The translations under genes and the position numbers were made by a program. Below the pieces are notes generated by a model, which searched no databases, was not told the DNA's origin, and worked only from the letters and a program-made list of their open reading frames with translations. Below, piece by piece: positions 26,747 through 35,767 of a DNA stretch of 64,000 nucleotides (within the stretch, counting starts at the first letter, position 1; each line of letters starts with the position of its first letter). The DNA is from an uncultured OCS116 cluster bacterium (GTDB lineage Bacteria > Pseudomonadota > Alphaproteobacteria > Rhizobiales > TMED25). The stretch lies in the NCBI GenBank assembly GCA_902633855.1, contig CACPHU010000001.1, positions 124,001 through 188,000 of the forward strand. Reading direction: 5' to 3'.

Positions 26747-27949
26747 ATGACGAACTTTAGAACCTTATATATTGATATGGATAGCTTTTTTGCAAGTATT
26801 GAACAACAATTAGATCCTAATTTACGAAATAAGCCTGTAGCGATAGCGGCCATAGATAACGATTCGGGATGTGTAGTGGCTGCTAGTTATGAGGCGAAGG
26901 CGTATGGTATAAAAACAGGGACTAGAGTTTATGAGGCTAAGGCTTTGTGTCCAGCTATTAATTTTAGGCAGAGTAGGCATAAGCTATATGCAAAGTATAA
27001 TAGATATATTTCATATTTACTGGATAGTGTAGCTGAGCTGGAAAGTGTTAGATCCATTGATGAGTTTCAAATATATTTAGGTAACAGTCATTCAAAACTC
27101 TCAAAAGCGGTAGATCTATCAATGAAGATAAAGGGTCTTATTAGGAAAGAGGTTGGGGAAGAAATAAGACTGTCAATAGGTATTGGACCAAATCCTTTAT
27201 TGGCGAAGATCGCAGGTAAGATAAAAAAGCCAAATGGATTGCAATGGTTATGTAAAGAGAATATGCCTGGAAAGATCAACCATTTATCCTTAGAAGATCT
27301 TCCTGGAATTTCCAAGGGCATTAAAAGGAGGCTTTTAGGAGCAAGAATATACTCTATTAAAGATTTACATGAAATGGATCCACGTCACGCTAGGTTGGTT
27401 TGGAGATCCATAGAGGGCGAGCGATTTGTAAGGTCTCTGAAAGGTGAGAATATTCCTATTAATAGGTCTAATAGAGGTAGCTACGGTAATTCAAAGGTTC
27501 TTTCACCGGAGAACCGCTCTCCGAATAGAGCTTACCTCGTAGGCAGGTGGCTATTAGAAAAATCCACCGAACGAATTAGAAAGTATAATTATTGCTCAAG
27601 CCGTCTAGATGTCTTTATTAGATTAAATGATATTGGCGTTTGGCAGGACTCTATAACCTTTTCCTTCTCCCAAGATACATTATTTTTCCTGAAAGAATTC
27701 AAAGGACTATGGGATAAAATGATTTTAACACTAGACCCTAAAAAAGTAGACTTTGTTGGCGTTAGACTCAGTGGATTAATTTATTTAAAAGATAGGTCAG
27801 GTGAATTCTTATTAAATTTATATCCAGGCGAAAAAAATACTAGAGAAAAATTATCTACATCTATTGATAATTTAAATATGCGTTACGGAAAGAGGATAAT
27901 AAATTTTGGGGTTCATAGAGAGCACCCTGGGTTTTTTGAAAGGGAGTAG
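26747..27949 (+). CDS. dinB: Y-family DNA polymerase (DNA polymerase IV type)
   Basis: Translesion polymerase. The 400-residue chain begins with the palm motif LYIDMDSFFASIEQQL (metal Asp) and the second metal motif RSIDEFQIYLG, followed by the thumb HhH region (LEDLPGISKGIKRRLL) and a little-finger domain. The second motif usually reads SIDEAYLD; here the catalytic D and E are kept. Named DinB for the family; it could equally be one of the alphaproteobacterial DinB paralogues. No clear clamp-binding motif at the C-terminus. Confidence 0.88.
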   Translation: MTNFRTLYIDMDSFFASIEQQLDPNLRNKPVAIAAIDNDSGCVVAASYEAKAYGIKTGTRVYEAKALCPAINFRQSRHKLYAKYNRYISYLLDSVAELESVRSIDEFQIYLGNSHSKLSKAVDLSMKIKGLIRKEVGEEIRLSIGIGPNPLLAKIAGKIKKPNGLQWLCKENMPGKINHLSLEDLPGISKGIKRRLLGARIYSIKDLHEMDPRHARLVWRSIEGERFVRSLKGENIPINRSNRGSYGNSKVLSPENRSPNRAYLVGRWLLEKSTERIRKYNYCSSRLDVFIRLNDIGVWQDSITFSFSQDTLFFLKEFKGLWDKMILTLDPKKVDFVGVRLSGLIYLKDRSGEFLLNLYPGEKNTREKLSTSIDNLNMRYGKRIINFGVHREHPGFFERE

Positions 27950-27973
27950 CCTAAAAATATCTCTTGTGTGATA

Positions 27974-28420
27974 TTATTTATTAGTTACGTATGACCTGAG
28001 ACTTGATAAAAATTTCTTTTTTGTATCAAGTTCAATTTCTTTTATGAAAATATTTTCTAAATCTTTCACATCCTGCTGGAGCCTTCGCAGCGTGCTCCTA
28101 CCTTTTGTGGTAATACTTAGCTGTTTATGCCTTTTATCGCCCTCTTTATGTTGACTTGATATATAATTCTTACTCTCTAGTTTTTCTATGATCTTACTAA
28201 GTGTTGACCGATCTATATTGATAGATTTTACAATTTCATTTTGATTAGATCCTGGCTGGAAATCGATTGTTTGAAGTACGATAAATTGCCTTGGCGTTAT
28301 ATCATATTTCAAAAAAAGATTTTTTTGTTCAATATCCATTTTTTGCTGTACTTGGTGGAATAAGAGAAATATTGACCCTTTTGGATTTTTAGCATTTGGG
28401 GGCTTTTTTCTAACAGGCAT
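27974..28420 (-). CDS. MarR-family transcriptional regulator
   Basis: A 148-residue winged-helix regulator: the recognition region QNEIVKSINIDRSTLSKIIEKLESKNYI and wing KEGDKRHKQLSIT are typical. MarR proteins usually respond to small aromatic ligands and act as dimers. It is the last gene of the ftsY-side operon, starting 2 bases after ftsY ends, so its target is not evident from position. Confidence 0.88.
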   Translation of the reverse strand: MPVRKKPPNAKNPKGSIFLLFHQVQQKMDIEQKNLFLKYDITPRQFIVLQTIDFQPGSNQNEIVKSINIDRSTLSKIIEKLESKNYISSQHKEGDKRHKQLSITTKGRSTLRRLQQDVKDLENIFIKEIELDTKKKFLSSLRSYVTNK

Positions 28421-28422
28421 TT

Positions 28423-29346
28423 TTATCTATCAAGTCCAACGATTAGTCGTGAAAAATCTTTTATATTGAAGTCACTTAAATCTTCTATACTTTCCCCGAC
28501 ACCAATGAAGTGAATTGGGATTTTTAATTCTTGTGAAATTGATACTACGTAGCCAGCTTTTGCAGAACCATCGAGCTTTGTAACAATAAGTCCTGTAATT
28601 TTTGCAATTTCATTAAAGACTTTAGCTTGCTGAATCGCATTCTGCCCTGCAGTTGCATCTAATGTGAGTAATATTGAATGGGGGGCTTGCGGCTCGTATT
28701 TTTTTATGACCCTTATTATTTTGGCAAGCTCATCCATGAGCTCACTTCTGTTTTGAAGTCTACCCGCAGTATCAATAATCGCGGTATCATAATTATTTTC
28801 TGTTGCTATTTTTATTGTCTCAAAAGCAACACTAGCTGCATCTTTTGTTTCTGGTAAGCTTACAATATCGAGGTTTAATTTTTTAGCCCATACTTCTAAT
28901 TGTTGAGTGGCCGCTGCTCTAAATGTATCGGCTGCACCAAGAATAACCCTTGCCCCATTATTTTTCAATAGATATGCAAGCTTTGCAATTGTAGTTGTTT
29001 TTCCAGATCCATTAACTCCAACAACAATTATCGTTCGAGGTGATTTAGATTTTTCTGTATCTAATGGAGAATATGATCCTTCGAGCTTTAACTCAATTTG
29101 GTTTGCTAAGAAGTTTTTTATCTCATCAGTCTCAACGTCTTTATTAAATTTTTCTTTTTTTAAATTTTCAATTATTGAAATAGAGTTATCTACGCCCAAA
29201 TCAGCTTTTATAAGGAGATCCTCGAGTTCTTGAAGGGTTTCATCATCTAACTTACGTGATGATATTATATTTGTGATACCCTCTGAGATTACCGTTGAAG
29301 ATTTGGTAAGACTAGTTTTTAATTTTTGGAACCAAGTATTTTTCAT
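28423..29346 (-). CDS. ftsY: Signal recognition particle receptor FtsY
   Basis: Membrane-associated GTPase that receives the Ffh-RNA-ribosome complex. NG domain only: GVNGSGKTTTIAKLA (G1), DTFRAAATQQL, DTAGRLQN (G3) and TKLDGSAKAG (G4). The usual acidic A domain is missing, so the protein is compact (about 307 aa). I choose the ATG at 29346 rather than a TTG two codons upstream. Ffh is encoded about 3.4 kb away in the opposite direction. Confidence 0.95.
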   Translation of the reverse strand: MKNTWFQKLKTSLTKSSTVISEGITNIISSRKLDDETLQELEDLLIKADLGVDNSISIIENLKKEKFNKDVETDEIKNFLANQIELKLEGSYSPLDTEKSKSPRTIIVVGVNGSGKTTTIAKLAYLLKNNGARVILGAADTFRAAATQQLEVWAKKLNLDIVSLPETKDAASVAFETIKIATENNYDTAIIDTAGRLQNRSELMDELAKIIRVIKKYEPQAPHSILLTLDATAGQNAIQQAKVFNEIAKITGLIVTKLDGSAKAGYVVSISQELKIPIHFIGVGESIEDLSDFNIKDFSRLIVGLDR

Positions 29347-29366
29347 TTCCAATTATCTGTATTTAA

Positions 29367-30605
29367 TTATGCAATTAGTTGATCCTTTGAAATACCTATA
29401 ATCTTTTTTTTAATTATTTCACCCGGATTACCCACTACATTAACTATAACCTTTGAGTATTGCTCAGTACGACCAAATCCCTGTTTTTCAATCAGTATGG
29501 CTTTTTCCTTACCAATTTCTCTCATTAGGAATAGGTTCATTTTTTGCATGCCGAGCGTTCTTAAATCTTTTGCACGACTCTGAATGATATTTTTTTCGAC
29601 TTGCGGCATTTTTGATGCCGGTGTTCCAGTTTTTGATGAAAAAGGAAATACATGCAGGTATGTTATATCACAGTCATTAATATGCTGCATTGTACTCCTA
29701 TGCATGTCATCTGTTTCAGTCGGGAATCCAGCGATCATGTCAGCTCCAAACACTGTATCTGGCCTTATTTTTTGGATCCTTTCACAAAATTTGACTGCAT
29801 CTGATGTTTGATGTCTGCGAAGCATTCTTTTTAGAATTAGGTCGTTACCGGACTGAAGAGATAAATGCAAGTGAGGCATTATTACTTCTTCACTTGAGAA
29901 TACTTCGAGAAAGTCATCATCAATTTCTATTGAGTCAATTGAAGAAATTCTGAGTCTTTTTAAGTTATTTGTCTTTTTAATTATGTTCTTTATAAGTATT
30001 CCAAGGTTAGTTTCCTCATTAAGATCTTTTCCATAAGAAGTAATATCAACTCCAGTCAATATTATCTCCTGATAACCCGTATCAATCAGTGTCTGAATTT
30101 GTTTTATTATGTGCTTTTCATCTAGTGACCTTGAATCACCTCTTGCATGGGGAATTATGCAAAATGTACATCTATGGTCACACCCATTTTGTATTTGGAC
30201 AAAGGCCCTTGTTCTATTGTCAAAGTTATTTATGAAAGGTGGATCTTCGTGCGTAAGCTCAATTACTTCATTATCCGCATCATCAATTTGTGCGAGGTTC
30301 ATAAATGTACTTGATTTGGTCTTATCGTCATTCCCAATGACAATATCAACTTCTGGCATATCAATGAATTCTGATGGATAGAGTTCGGCGGCGCAGCCAG
30401 TTACAACAATCTTATTCGTTGGGTTATTTCTCTTTTCTTTTCTAATAGCTCTTCTTGATTGCTTAACAGCTTCGTTTGTTACAGCACAACTATTGATAAA
30501 ACTATGGTTATTCAAAAAATAACCCTCAGCCTTTTCTTTCATTACTTGCGTTTCAAAAGCATTAAGTTTGCAACCAAATGTTATAAAATTTAAATTATTA
30601 CCCAT
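29367..30605 (-). CDS. mtaB: tRNA t6A37 methylthiotransferase MtaB
   Basis: Radical-SAM enzyme adding a methylthio group to t6A37 of tRNA. The 412-residue protein has the N-terminal UPF0004 domain with cysteines (ITFGCKLN, SCAV, TGCAAEL) and the radical-SAM cluster motif NGCDHRCTFCIIPHARG. A TRAM-like tail is present. Overlaps dapF by 8 bases, so translation is coupled; a dapF-mtaB-ftsY order is typical of Alphaproteobacteria. Confidence 0.94.
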   Translation of the reverse strand: MGNNLNFITFGCKLNAFETQVMKEKAEGYFLNNHSFINSCAVTNEAVKQSRRAIRKEKRNNPTNKIVVTGCAAELYPSEFIDMPEVDIVIGNDDKTKSSTFMNLAQIDDADNEVIELTHEDPPFINNFDNRTRAFVQIQNGCDHRCTFCIIPHARGDSRSLDEKHIIKQIQTLIDTGYQEIILTGVDITSYGKDLNEETNLGILIKNIIKKTNNLKRLRISSIDSIEIDDDFLEVFSSEEVIMPHLHLSLQSGNDLILKRMLRRHQTSDAVKFCERIQKIRPDTVFGADMIAGFPTETDDMHRSTMQHINDCDITYLHVFPFSSKTGTPASKMPQVEKNIIQSRAKDLRTLGMQKMNLFLMREIGKEKAILIEKQGFGRTEQYSKVIVNVVGNPGEIIKKKIIGISKDQLIA

Positions 30606-31449
30606 CAGTTTCTTCCATTGTCATTGAACTTGAATATTCAAGTTCAACCGGCCCAGTTTTATGAATATTGCCTTCGGGGTCAATATTTATTTCTAATATA
30701 CCTCCTGGTAAACTTATGTTCAAATTTTTACTTGCAAGTCCTAATTTCATTGCTGAGTATGCAGCCGCGCACGCGGCAGTCCCACAGGCTCTCGTTATTC
30801 CTGCACCCCTTTCCCATACCACTAACTTTATATTATTTTTATTAACTATTTCGGCGAAACTAACATTTATCTTTTCTGGGAAAATTTTATGACACTCAAC
30901 CAACGGACCTATTATCTCTGGTTTGATATTGTTTATACTATCAAACCAAAATATGATGTGGGGGTTACCAACATTTATTACGCTCGTATATTTTACCTTT
31001 TTCAGATCTTTAAACTCAAAATTGTAATTGAAGTTTAATGTGTCATCCATATCAAGTGATATAGGAATATTCTTCCCATTAGTATTTGCTTTACCCATAT
31101 TTACAATAACGCCGCCATTATCCATTTTCTTACAAAGATGGGTACAATTTTCTGATCTCAGTTCAACATACTCAACACCTATTTCATCAAAGATTAACTT
31201 TGCAACACACCTTGATGCGTTTCCGCATGCTTCTGCTTTACTGCCATCTTTATTCCAAATATTTAAATTTAGGCAATTCCCAACTCTTTTTTCAATTGTA
31301 ATCAGCTGATCACAATTCGTTTCGGGGGAATTGGAGCATATTGACATGACGATATCAGGTGTATAGGTAAAATTAATATCTGAATTATCTATTATAATGA
31401 ACTCGTTACCTGCGCCATTCATTTTATGATATTTTATATTTTCTATCAT
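30598..31449 (-). CDS. dapF: Diaminopimelate epimerase
   Basis: Interconverts LL- and meso-diaminopimelate for lysine and peptidoglycan synthesis, without cofactor. The two catalytic cysteines sit in EACGNASRC and TRACGTAACAAA. The N-terminus MNGAGNEFIIIDN is characteristic. 283 residues, normal length; 2 bases downstream of the aminotransferase gene. Confidence 0.96.
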   Translation of the reverse strand: MIENIKYHKMNGAGNEFIIIDNSDINFTYTPDIVMSICSNSPETNCDQLITIEKRVGNCLNLNIWNKDGSKAEACGNASRCVAKLIFDEIGVEYVELRSENCTHLCKKMDNGGVIVNMGKANTNGKNIPISLDMDDTLNFNYNFEFKDLKKVKYTSVINVGNPHIIFWFDSINNIKPEIIGPLVECHKIFPEKINVSFAEIVNKNNIKLVVWERGAGITRACGTAACAAAYSAMKLGLASKNLNISLPGGILEINIDPEGNIHKTGPVELEYSSSMTMEETDG

Positions 31450-31451
31450 CC

Positions 31452-32570
31452 TTACCCTATAAACTCTTTTACCTTTCCTGAAACATAGTACACTTGATTT
31501 TCACTCATGTACGGATGTAAGGGGAGACTTAAAACTTCACTGCATAGCTTTTCACTAACTATTAAGGGATCTCCATTGTGATATTTCTGGTAAGCAGTTT
31601 GCTCATGCATACCTTTTGGGTAATATATCATTGTAGGGATACTATTTTTTGTTAAAAATTCTCTAAGTCCATCCCTGTCTCTTGTTCTTATTGTGTAATG
31701 GGCCCAAGCTGACTTTACTTGGTTTGTTGTAATTGGAGTTTCGACTATATTTTTTAACTCTTGATTATATATGCTTGAAGTACTTTCTCTCCTGCTTAAC
31801 TCTTCATCAAAAATTTTTAGTTTACTCAATATTACCGCAGCTTGTATTGCGTCAAAACGCGCGTTTGTTCCAATTCGGACATTTTCATAGGGGTTATCTG
31901 TAATACCGTGTGATCTGATAGATTTAATTTTCATTGCGATCTCATCATCGTCTGTGAATACGGCCCCTCCATCACCATAACAAGACAGCGGCTTTGTTGG
32001 GTAAAAACTTGTAGTGGTGATTGGTGATAATTTTCCAACTTTTTGACTTCCAATGGAACCTCCAAAAGATTGAGCTGCATCAGATATTAGGTATAAGCCA
32101 GAGTTCATAGCAATATCACAAATTGTATTGTAATCAGCTGGAAGACCAAATAAATCAACAGCAATTATAGCAGAATTTGATAATTCTGACTTTGGATACT
32201 GATTTATTTTCGTAATTAGACTCTCACAGGATATGTTATAAGTATCTTCATCCACGTCAACAAATGCAGGCTCCGCACCCAGAAGTGCAATTACTTCAGC
32301 TGTTGCCGTGTACGTGAAGGCAGGAATAAAGACTTTTGATCCTGGGCCAATTCCAAGTGCTAACAAACTGACAAAAAGCGCATCTGTTCCACTGGAAACA
32401 GAAATTGTATGTTTTGCATTTGTATATTTTGATAGCGCTTCCTCAGCCTCTTCAACAACTGGTCCAAGTATAAACTGACCACTTTTTAAAATCGCAGATA
32501 AGGACTCATTAACATCACTTTCTATGGCTGAGTATTGTTTTTTTAGATCTACAAAGTTTATTGGTTCCAT
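31452..32570 (-). CDS. DegT/DnrJ/EryC1/StrS-family aminotransferase
   Basis: PLP-dependent aminotransferase of nucleotide-sugar metabolism. The 372-residue chain has the lysine motif SFYPTKPLSCYGDGGAVFT and VDLFGLPADYN. Members make amino sugars for lipopolysaccharide or glycans, using a 3- or 4-keto sugar nucleotide. It leads the dapF-mtaB-ftsY operon, but no other sugar genes are nearby, so the product is unassigned. Confidence 0.88.
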   Translation of the reverse strand: MEPINFVDLKKQYSAIESDVNESLSAILKSGQFILGPVVEEAEEALSKYTNAKHTISVSSGTDALFVSLLALGIGPGSKVFIPAFTYTATAEVIALLGAEPAFVDVDEDTYNISCESLITKINQYPKSELSNSAIIAVDLFGLPADYNTICDIAMNSGLYLISDAAQSFGGSIGSQKVGKLSPITTTSFYPTKPLSCYGDGGAVFTDDDEIAMKIKSIRSHGITDNPYENVRIGTNARFDAIQAAVILSKLKIFDEELSRRESTSSIYNQELKNIVETPITTNQVKSAWAHYTIRTRDRDGLREFLTKNSIPTMIYYPKGMHEQTAYQKYHNGDPLIVSEKLCSEVLSLPLHPYMSENQVYYVSGKVKEFIG

Positions 32571-32744
32571 ATTACACTTAACTTTTTATTTCAATTTCGA
32601 CTAATTCAGGCTAAACGCACTTACATGCAATATAGTTATTTTTCTTATTTTATGATAGTAATTGTTAGACTAATAGAACTATTTTAATATATTATTGGAT
32701 AAATAATTTACAACTGCTTCTGCAGATAAAATTAGAGGTATTTA

Positions 32745-34244
32745 ATGTTTGATACGCTGTCTGATAGGCTCTCATCTGTATTTTCAAAATTAACGGGAAG
32801 AGGCCTACTCACTGAAGCTAATGTTGATGATGCGCTCAGGGAAGTACGAAGGGCACTTCTAGAAGCAGATGTTGCATTAGAGGTTGTGAAGGACTTTCTT
32901 GCGAAAGTTCGTGAAAAGGCAATCGGTGAGGAGGTTATAAAGTCAGTATCACCGGGACAGACAGTTATAAAAATTGTGAATGACCAGCTTACTGAACTAC
33001 TCGGATCAGAAAACGTCGAGCTAAATCTCAGATCAGGGCCACCTTCAATAATAATGATGGTTGGTCTTCAGGGCTCAGGTAAAACAACAACCTCCGCAAA
33101 ATTAGCAAATTATGTAAGAAATAAGTCAAAATTGAAGACTTTGATGGCATCGCTTGATGTTACTAGGCCAGCAGCCCAGGAGCAACTTGAGATTTTGGGA
33201 GCGGAAAATGCTATAGAGACACTACCTATAATAAAAGGTCAAAAACCAACCGAAATCACAAAAAGAGCTTGCAAAGAGGCAAAACTGGGAGGTTTTGATG
33301 TACTTATTCTCGATACAGCCGGGCGGATGAATGTTGATGATGAATTGATGGATGAACTGCAAAGTGTAAACAAAATTGCGGAGGCTCACAACGTTATCCT
33401 TGTTGCAGATTCTCTAACGGGACAAGACGCTGTAAATGTTGCAGATACATTTTCAAAAAAAATACCTTTAACTGGAGTGATTCTGACAAGGCTCGATGGT
33501 GATGCAAGAGGCGGGGCTGCCTTGTCAATGAGGCATGTGACTGGAAAGCCAATATTATTCGCGGGGATTGGAGAAAAGATTGAAAATCTTGAGGAGTTCT
33601 ACCCAGATAGGGTTTCAAATAGAATATTGGGAATGGGCGACGTTGTCTCGCTTGTTGAGAAAGCAAAGGAAACAATTGACGCTGATAAAGCAAATAAGAT
33701 TGCCAAGAAGATATCGAAAGGCCTATTTGATCTTGAGGATATGGCGCAACAACTCAAGCAGATGTCAAAGATGGGAGGAATATCAGGAATTCTTGGAATG
33801 CTCCCAGGGATAAATAAAGTGAAGAAGCAGATGGCAGAGTCAAATATTAACGATCAAATAATTAACAGACAGATCGCGATAATCTCATCAATGACTCCAA
33901 AAGAAAAACGAAATCCAAAAATATTAAACGCATCAAGAAAAAGAAGGATTGCGATGGGATCTGGCACAGAGGTCTCAGAAATTAATAAACTGATTAAGCT
34001 ATATAGGCAGACATCTGATATGATGAAAAAATTCGGCAAAAAAGGTATGTTAGATCAAGATCTCGGCGCACAAGACTCGGATAAGTCTGAGATAAATAAA
34101 TTAAATGATAGTAAATTAAGGGAAAAAATGCTATCTGATTTGCAAAACGGTTCTGCGGGATCGAAATTACCTGGATTACCTGGATTACCAAGTTCCCAAA
34201 ATAAATTATCAAATTTATTAAATATAACTGGACGAAAAAAGTGA
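32745..34244 (+). CDS. ffh: Signal recognition particle protein Ffh
   Basis: GTPase that binds signal sequences and 4.5S RNA. N and G domains: GLQGSGKTTTSAKLAN (G1), DTAGRMNVDDELM and TRLDGDARGG; the Met-rich M domain follows (about 330-460), with MSKMGGISGILGMLPGINKVKKQM. It ends LPGLPGLPSSQNK before a basic tail. RBS AGAGGT 5 bases before ATG. Heads the ffh-rpsP-trmD run; divergent from the aminotransferase gene. Confidence 0.96.
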   Translation: MFDTLSDRLSSVFSKLTGRGLLTEANVDDALREVRRALLEADVALEVVKDFLAKVREKAIGEEVIKSVSPGQTVIKIVNDQLTELLGSENVELNLRSGPPSIIMMVGLQGSGKTTTSAKLANYVRNKSKLKTLMASLDVTRPAAQEQLEILGAENAIETLPIIKGQKPTEITKRACKEAKLGGFDVLILDTAGRMNVDDELMDELQSVNKIAEAHNVILVADSLTGQDAVNVADTFSKKIPLTGVILTRLDGDARGGAALSMRHVTGKPILFAGIGEKIENLEEFYPDRVSNRILGMGDVVSLVEKAKETIDADKANKIAKKISKGLFDLEDMAQQLKQMSKMGGISGILGMLPGINKVKKQMAESNINDQIINRQIAIISSMTPKEKRNPKILNASRKRRIAMGSGTEVSEINKLIKLYRQTSDMMKKFGKKGMLDQDLGAQDSDKSEINKLNDSKLREKMLSDLQNGSAGSKLPGLPGLPSSQNKLSNLLNITGRKK

Positions 34245-34290
34245 TTATGGTTATGTATAGGTGGAATTTTTTTAAAATGAAGGAATTATG

Positions 34291-34869
34291 ATGGCATTAA
34301 AAATTAGGTTAGCAAGAGGTGGTTCAAAGAAGCGTCCATATTATAGGATAGTAGTTGCGGATGTCAGAAATCCAAGGGACGGTAGGTTTATAGAAAAGCT
34401 TGGAACATATAATCCCCTGCTCTCAAAAGAGAGCAATGAAAGAGTCACCCTACAAGTTGATAGAATAAAATATTGGCTTGGCGTTGGAGCTAAGCCCACC
34501 GATAGAGTTTTAAGATTTTTAGACGCCGAAGATATTGCAAAACGTCCACCAAGAAATAATCCAAAAAAAGCAATTCCAAAGAAAGATAAAGAAGAAGCAT
34601 CAGTAGAAGCACCTACTGAAGAAGCACAAGCCGAAGAAGCATCAGCAGAAGCACCAGCCGAAGAAGCACCTACTGAAGAAGCACCAGCAGAAGCACCAGC
34701 GGAAGCACCAGCCGAAGATGCACCAGCAGAAGCACCAGCGGAAGAAGCACCAGCCGAAGATGCACCGGCAGAAGAAGAACCGGCAGAAGTACAAGCTGAA
34801 GAAGCATCAGCAGATGCACCAGCAGAAGCACCAGCGGAAGAAGTGCCCACCGAAGATAAAGAAAAATAA
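34291..34869 (+). CDS. rpsP: 30S ribosomal protein S16 with long acidic C-terminal tail
   Basis: Assembly protein of the small subunit. Residues 1-100 are ordinary S16 ([22 protein letters not shown] ... [12 protein letters not shown]). The remaining 90 or so residues are a low-complexity run of Glu, Ala and Pro with units such as [12 protein letters not shown]16 alone is about 80-100 aa, so the tail doubles the protein. Alphaproteobacterial S16 proteins often carry some extension, but this one is long. The start ATG at 34291 has AGGA 7 bases upstream; the ATG 3 bases earlier is too close. The next gene on the + strand is trmD; rimM is not between them. Confidence 0.93.
   Translation: MALKIRLARGGSKKRPYYRIVVADVRNPRDGRFIEKLGTYNPLLSKESNERVTLQVDRIKYWLGVGAKPTDRVLRFLDAEDIAKRPPRNNPKKAIPKKDKEEASVEAPTEEAQAEEASAEAPAEEAPTEEAPAEAPAEAPAEDAPAEAPAEEAPAEDAPAEEEPAEVQAEEASADAPAEAPAEEVPTEDKEK
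34597..34863 (+). repeat. Degenerate tandem repeat encoding the Glu/Ala/Pro tail of S16
   Basis: Units near GAAGAAGCACCAGCN, 12-15 bases each, repeated over about 260 bases inside rpsP. Such tracts can expand or contract by slippage in whole codons. The complementary strand is open as a by-product of the repeat. Confidence 0.75.
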
Positions 34870-34977
34870 TTATACCTATCCCATAAACACATTAATTATC
34901 TATATCAATCAGAGTAATAAAAGTGTATTTTGTTGATAGAAATCATACTGGTTAAGATAGGGTAGAACTGACCTGAG

Positions 34978-35700
34978 ATGAGTAACGTTACATGGAAAAT
35001 ATCTATAATCACAACAACGCCTGAGTTATTCCCTGGGCCACTTCAGTATAGTAATATTGGCAAGTCCTTAGCTGAAGGAAAATGGAGTCTTGAAATAATT
35101 CCTCTAGAAAAGAGGCAAAGTAATAAGAAAGTAAAGATCGACGGCTCTCCAGCAGGTGGTGGACCGGGTATGATTATGAGAGCAGATATCGTGCTTCCAA
35201 TCATTGCTAATATGCGACAAAATGGTGATACAAGGCCATTAATTGTGCCGGCGGCAAGAGGTATTAAATATGATCAAAAAATAACAAAAGATTTAGTAAA
35301 AAATGAAGGTTTGATATTTCTGTGCGGAAGATTTGAGGGAATTGACCAAAGAATAATTGAGTCAACTGGAGCACTGGAGCTATCAATCGGTGATTATATT
35401 CTCACAAATGGAGATGTTGCAGCGATCAATATAATTGACTCTTGTGTAAGATTATTAGATGGCGTGTTGAGTTCAAAAGCTTCAACAAAGAACGAGAGCT
35501 ATGAGGATGGGCTATTAGAATATCCCCAATACACATTACCAAGAGAGTATGGTGGATTGAAAATACCCGATGTACTTTTGTCGGGAGATCACGGGGCAAT
35601 AAGTAAATGGAGATTTAACCAGTCCCTTCTGGCTACAGAAAAGAACAGACCAGACCTATACGAAAAATATAAGAAGAAAACAAGAGATTCTGGCTCCTAA
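34978..35700 (+). CDS. trmD: tRNA (guanine-N1)-methyltransferase
   Basis: Makes m1G37 in tRNAs, preventing frameshifting. The SPOUT-type knot motifs are LIFLCGRFEGIDQRII and ELSIGDYILTNGDVAA; residues around the SAM pocket look intact, as does VLLSGDHGAISKWR. 240 residues, normal length. It begins 108 bases after rpsP; the usual rimM and rplS genes do not flank it here. Confidence 0.95.
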   Translation: MSNVTWKISIITTTPELFPGPLQYSNIGKSLAEGKWSLEIIPLEKRQSNKKVKIDGSPAGGGPGMIMRADIVLPIIANMRQNGDTRPLIVPAARGIKYDQKITKDLVKNEGLIFLCGRFEGIDQRIIESTGALELSIGDYILTNGDVAAINIIDSCVRLLDGVLSSKASTKNESYEDGLLEYPQYTLPREYGGLKIPDVLLSGDHGAISKWRFNQSLLATEKNRPDLYEKYKKKTRDSGS

Positions 35701-35767
35701 TAAATTTAAATGAATTGAATAATTAAGATTTTTGAGTAGAATAAAGTCATAAAAAAGGGGTATGAAT

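Noticed and set aside
34341-34892. Long open frame on the - strand opposite rpsP (Ala/Ser/Gly-rich)
   Set aside because: It is the complement of the Glu/Ala/Pro repeat; an open frame there is a by-product of repeated codons and has no ribosome site.
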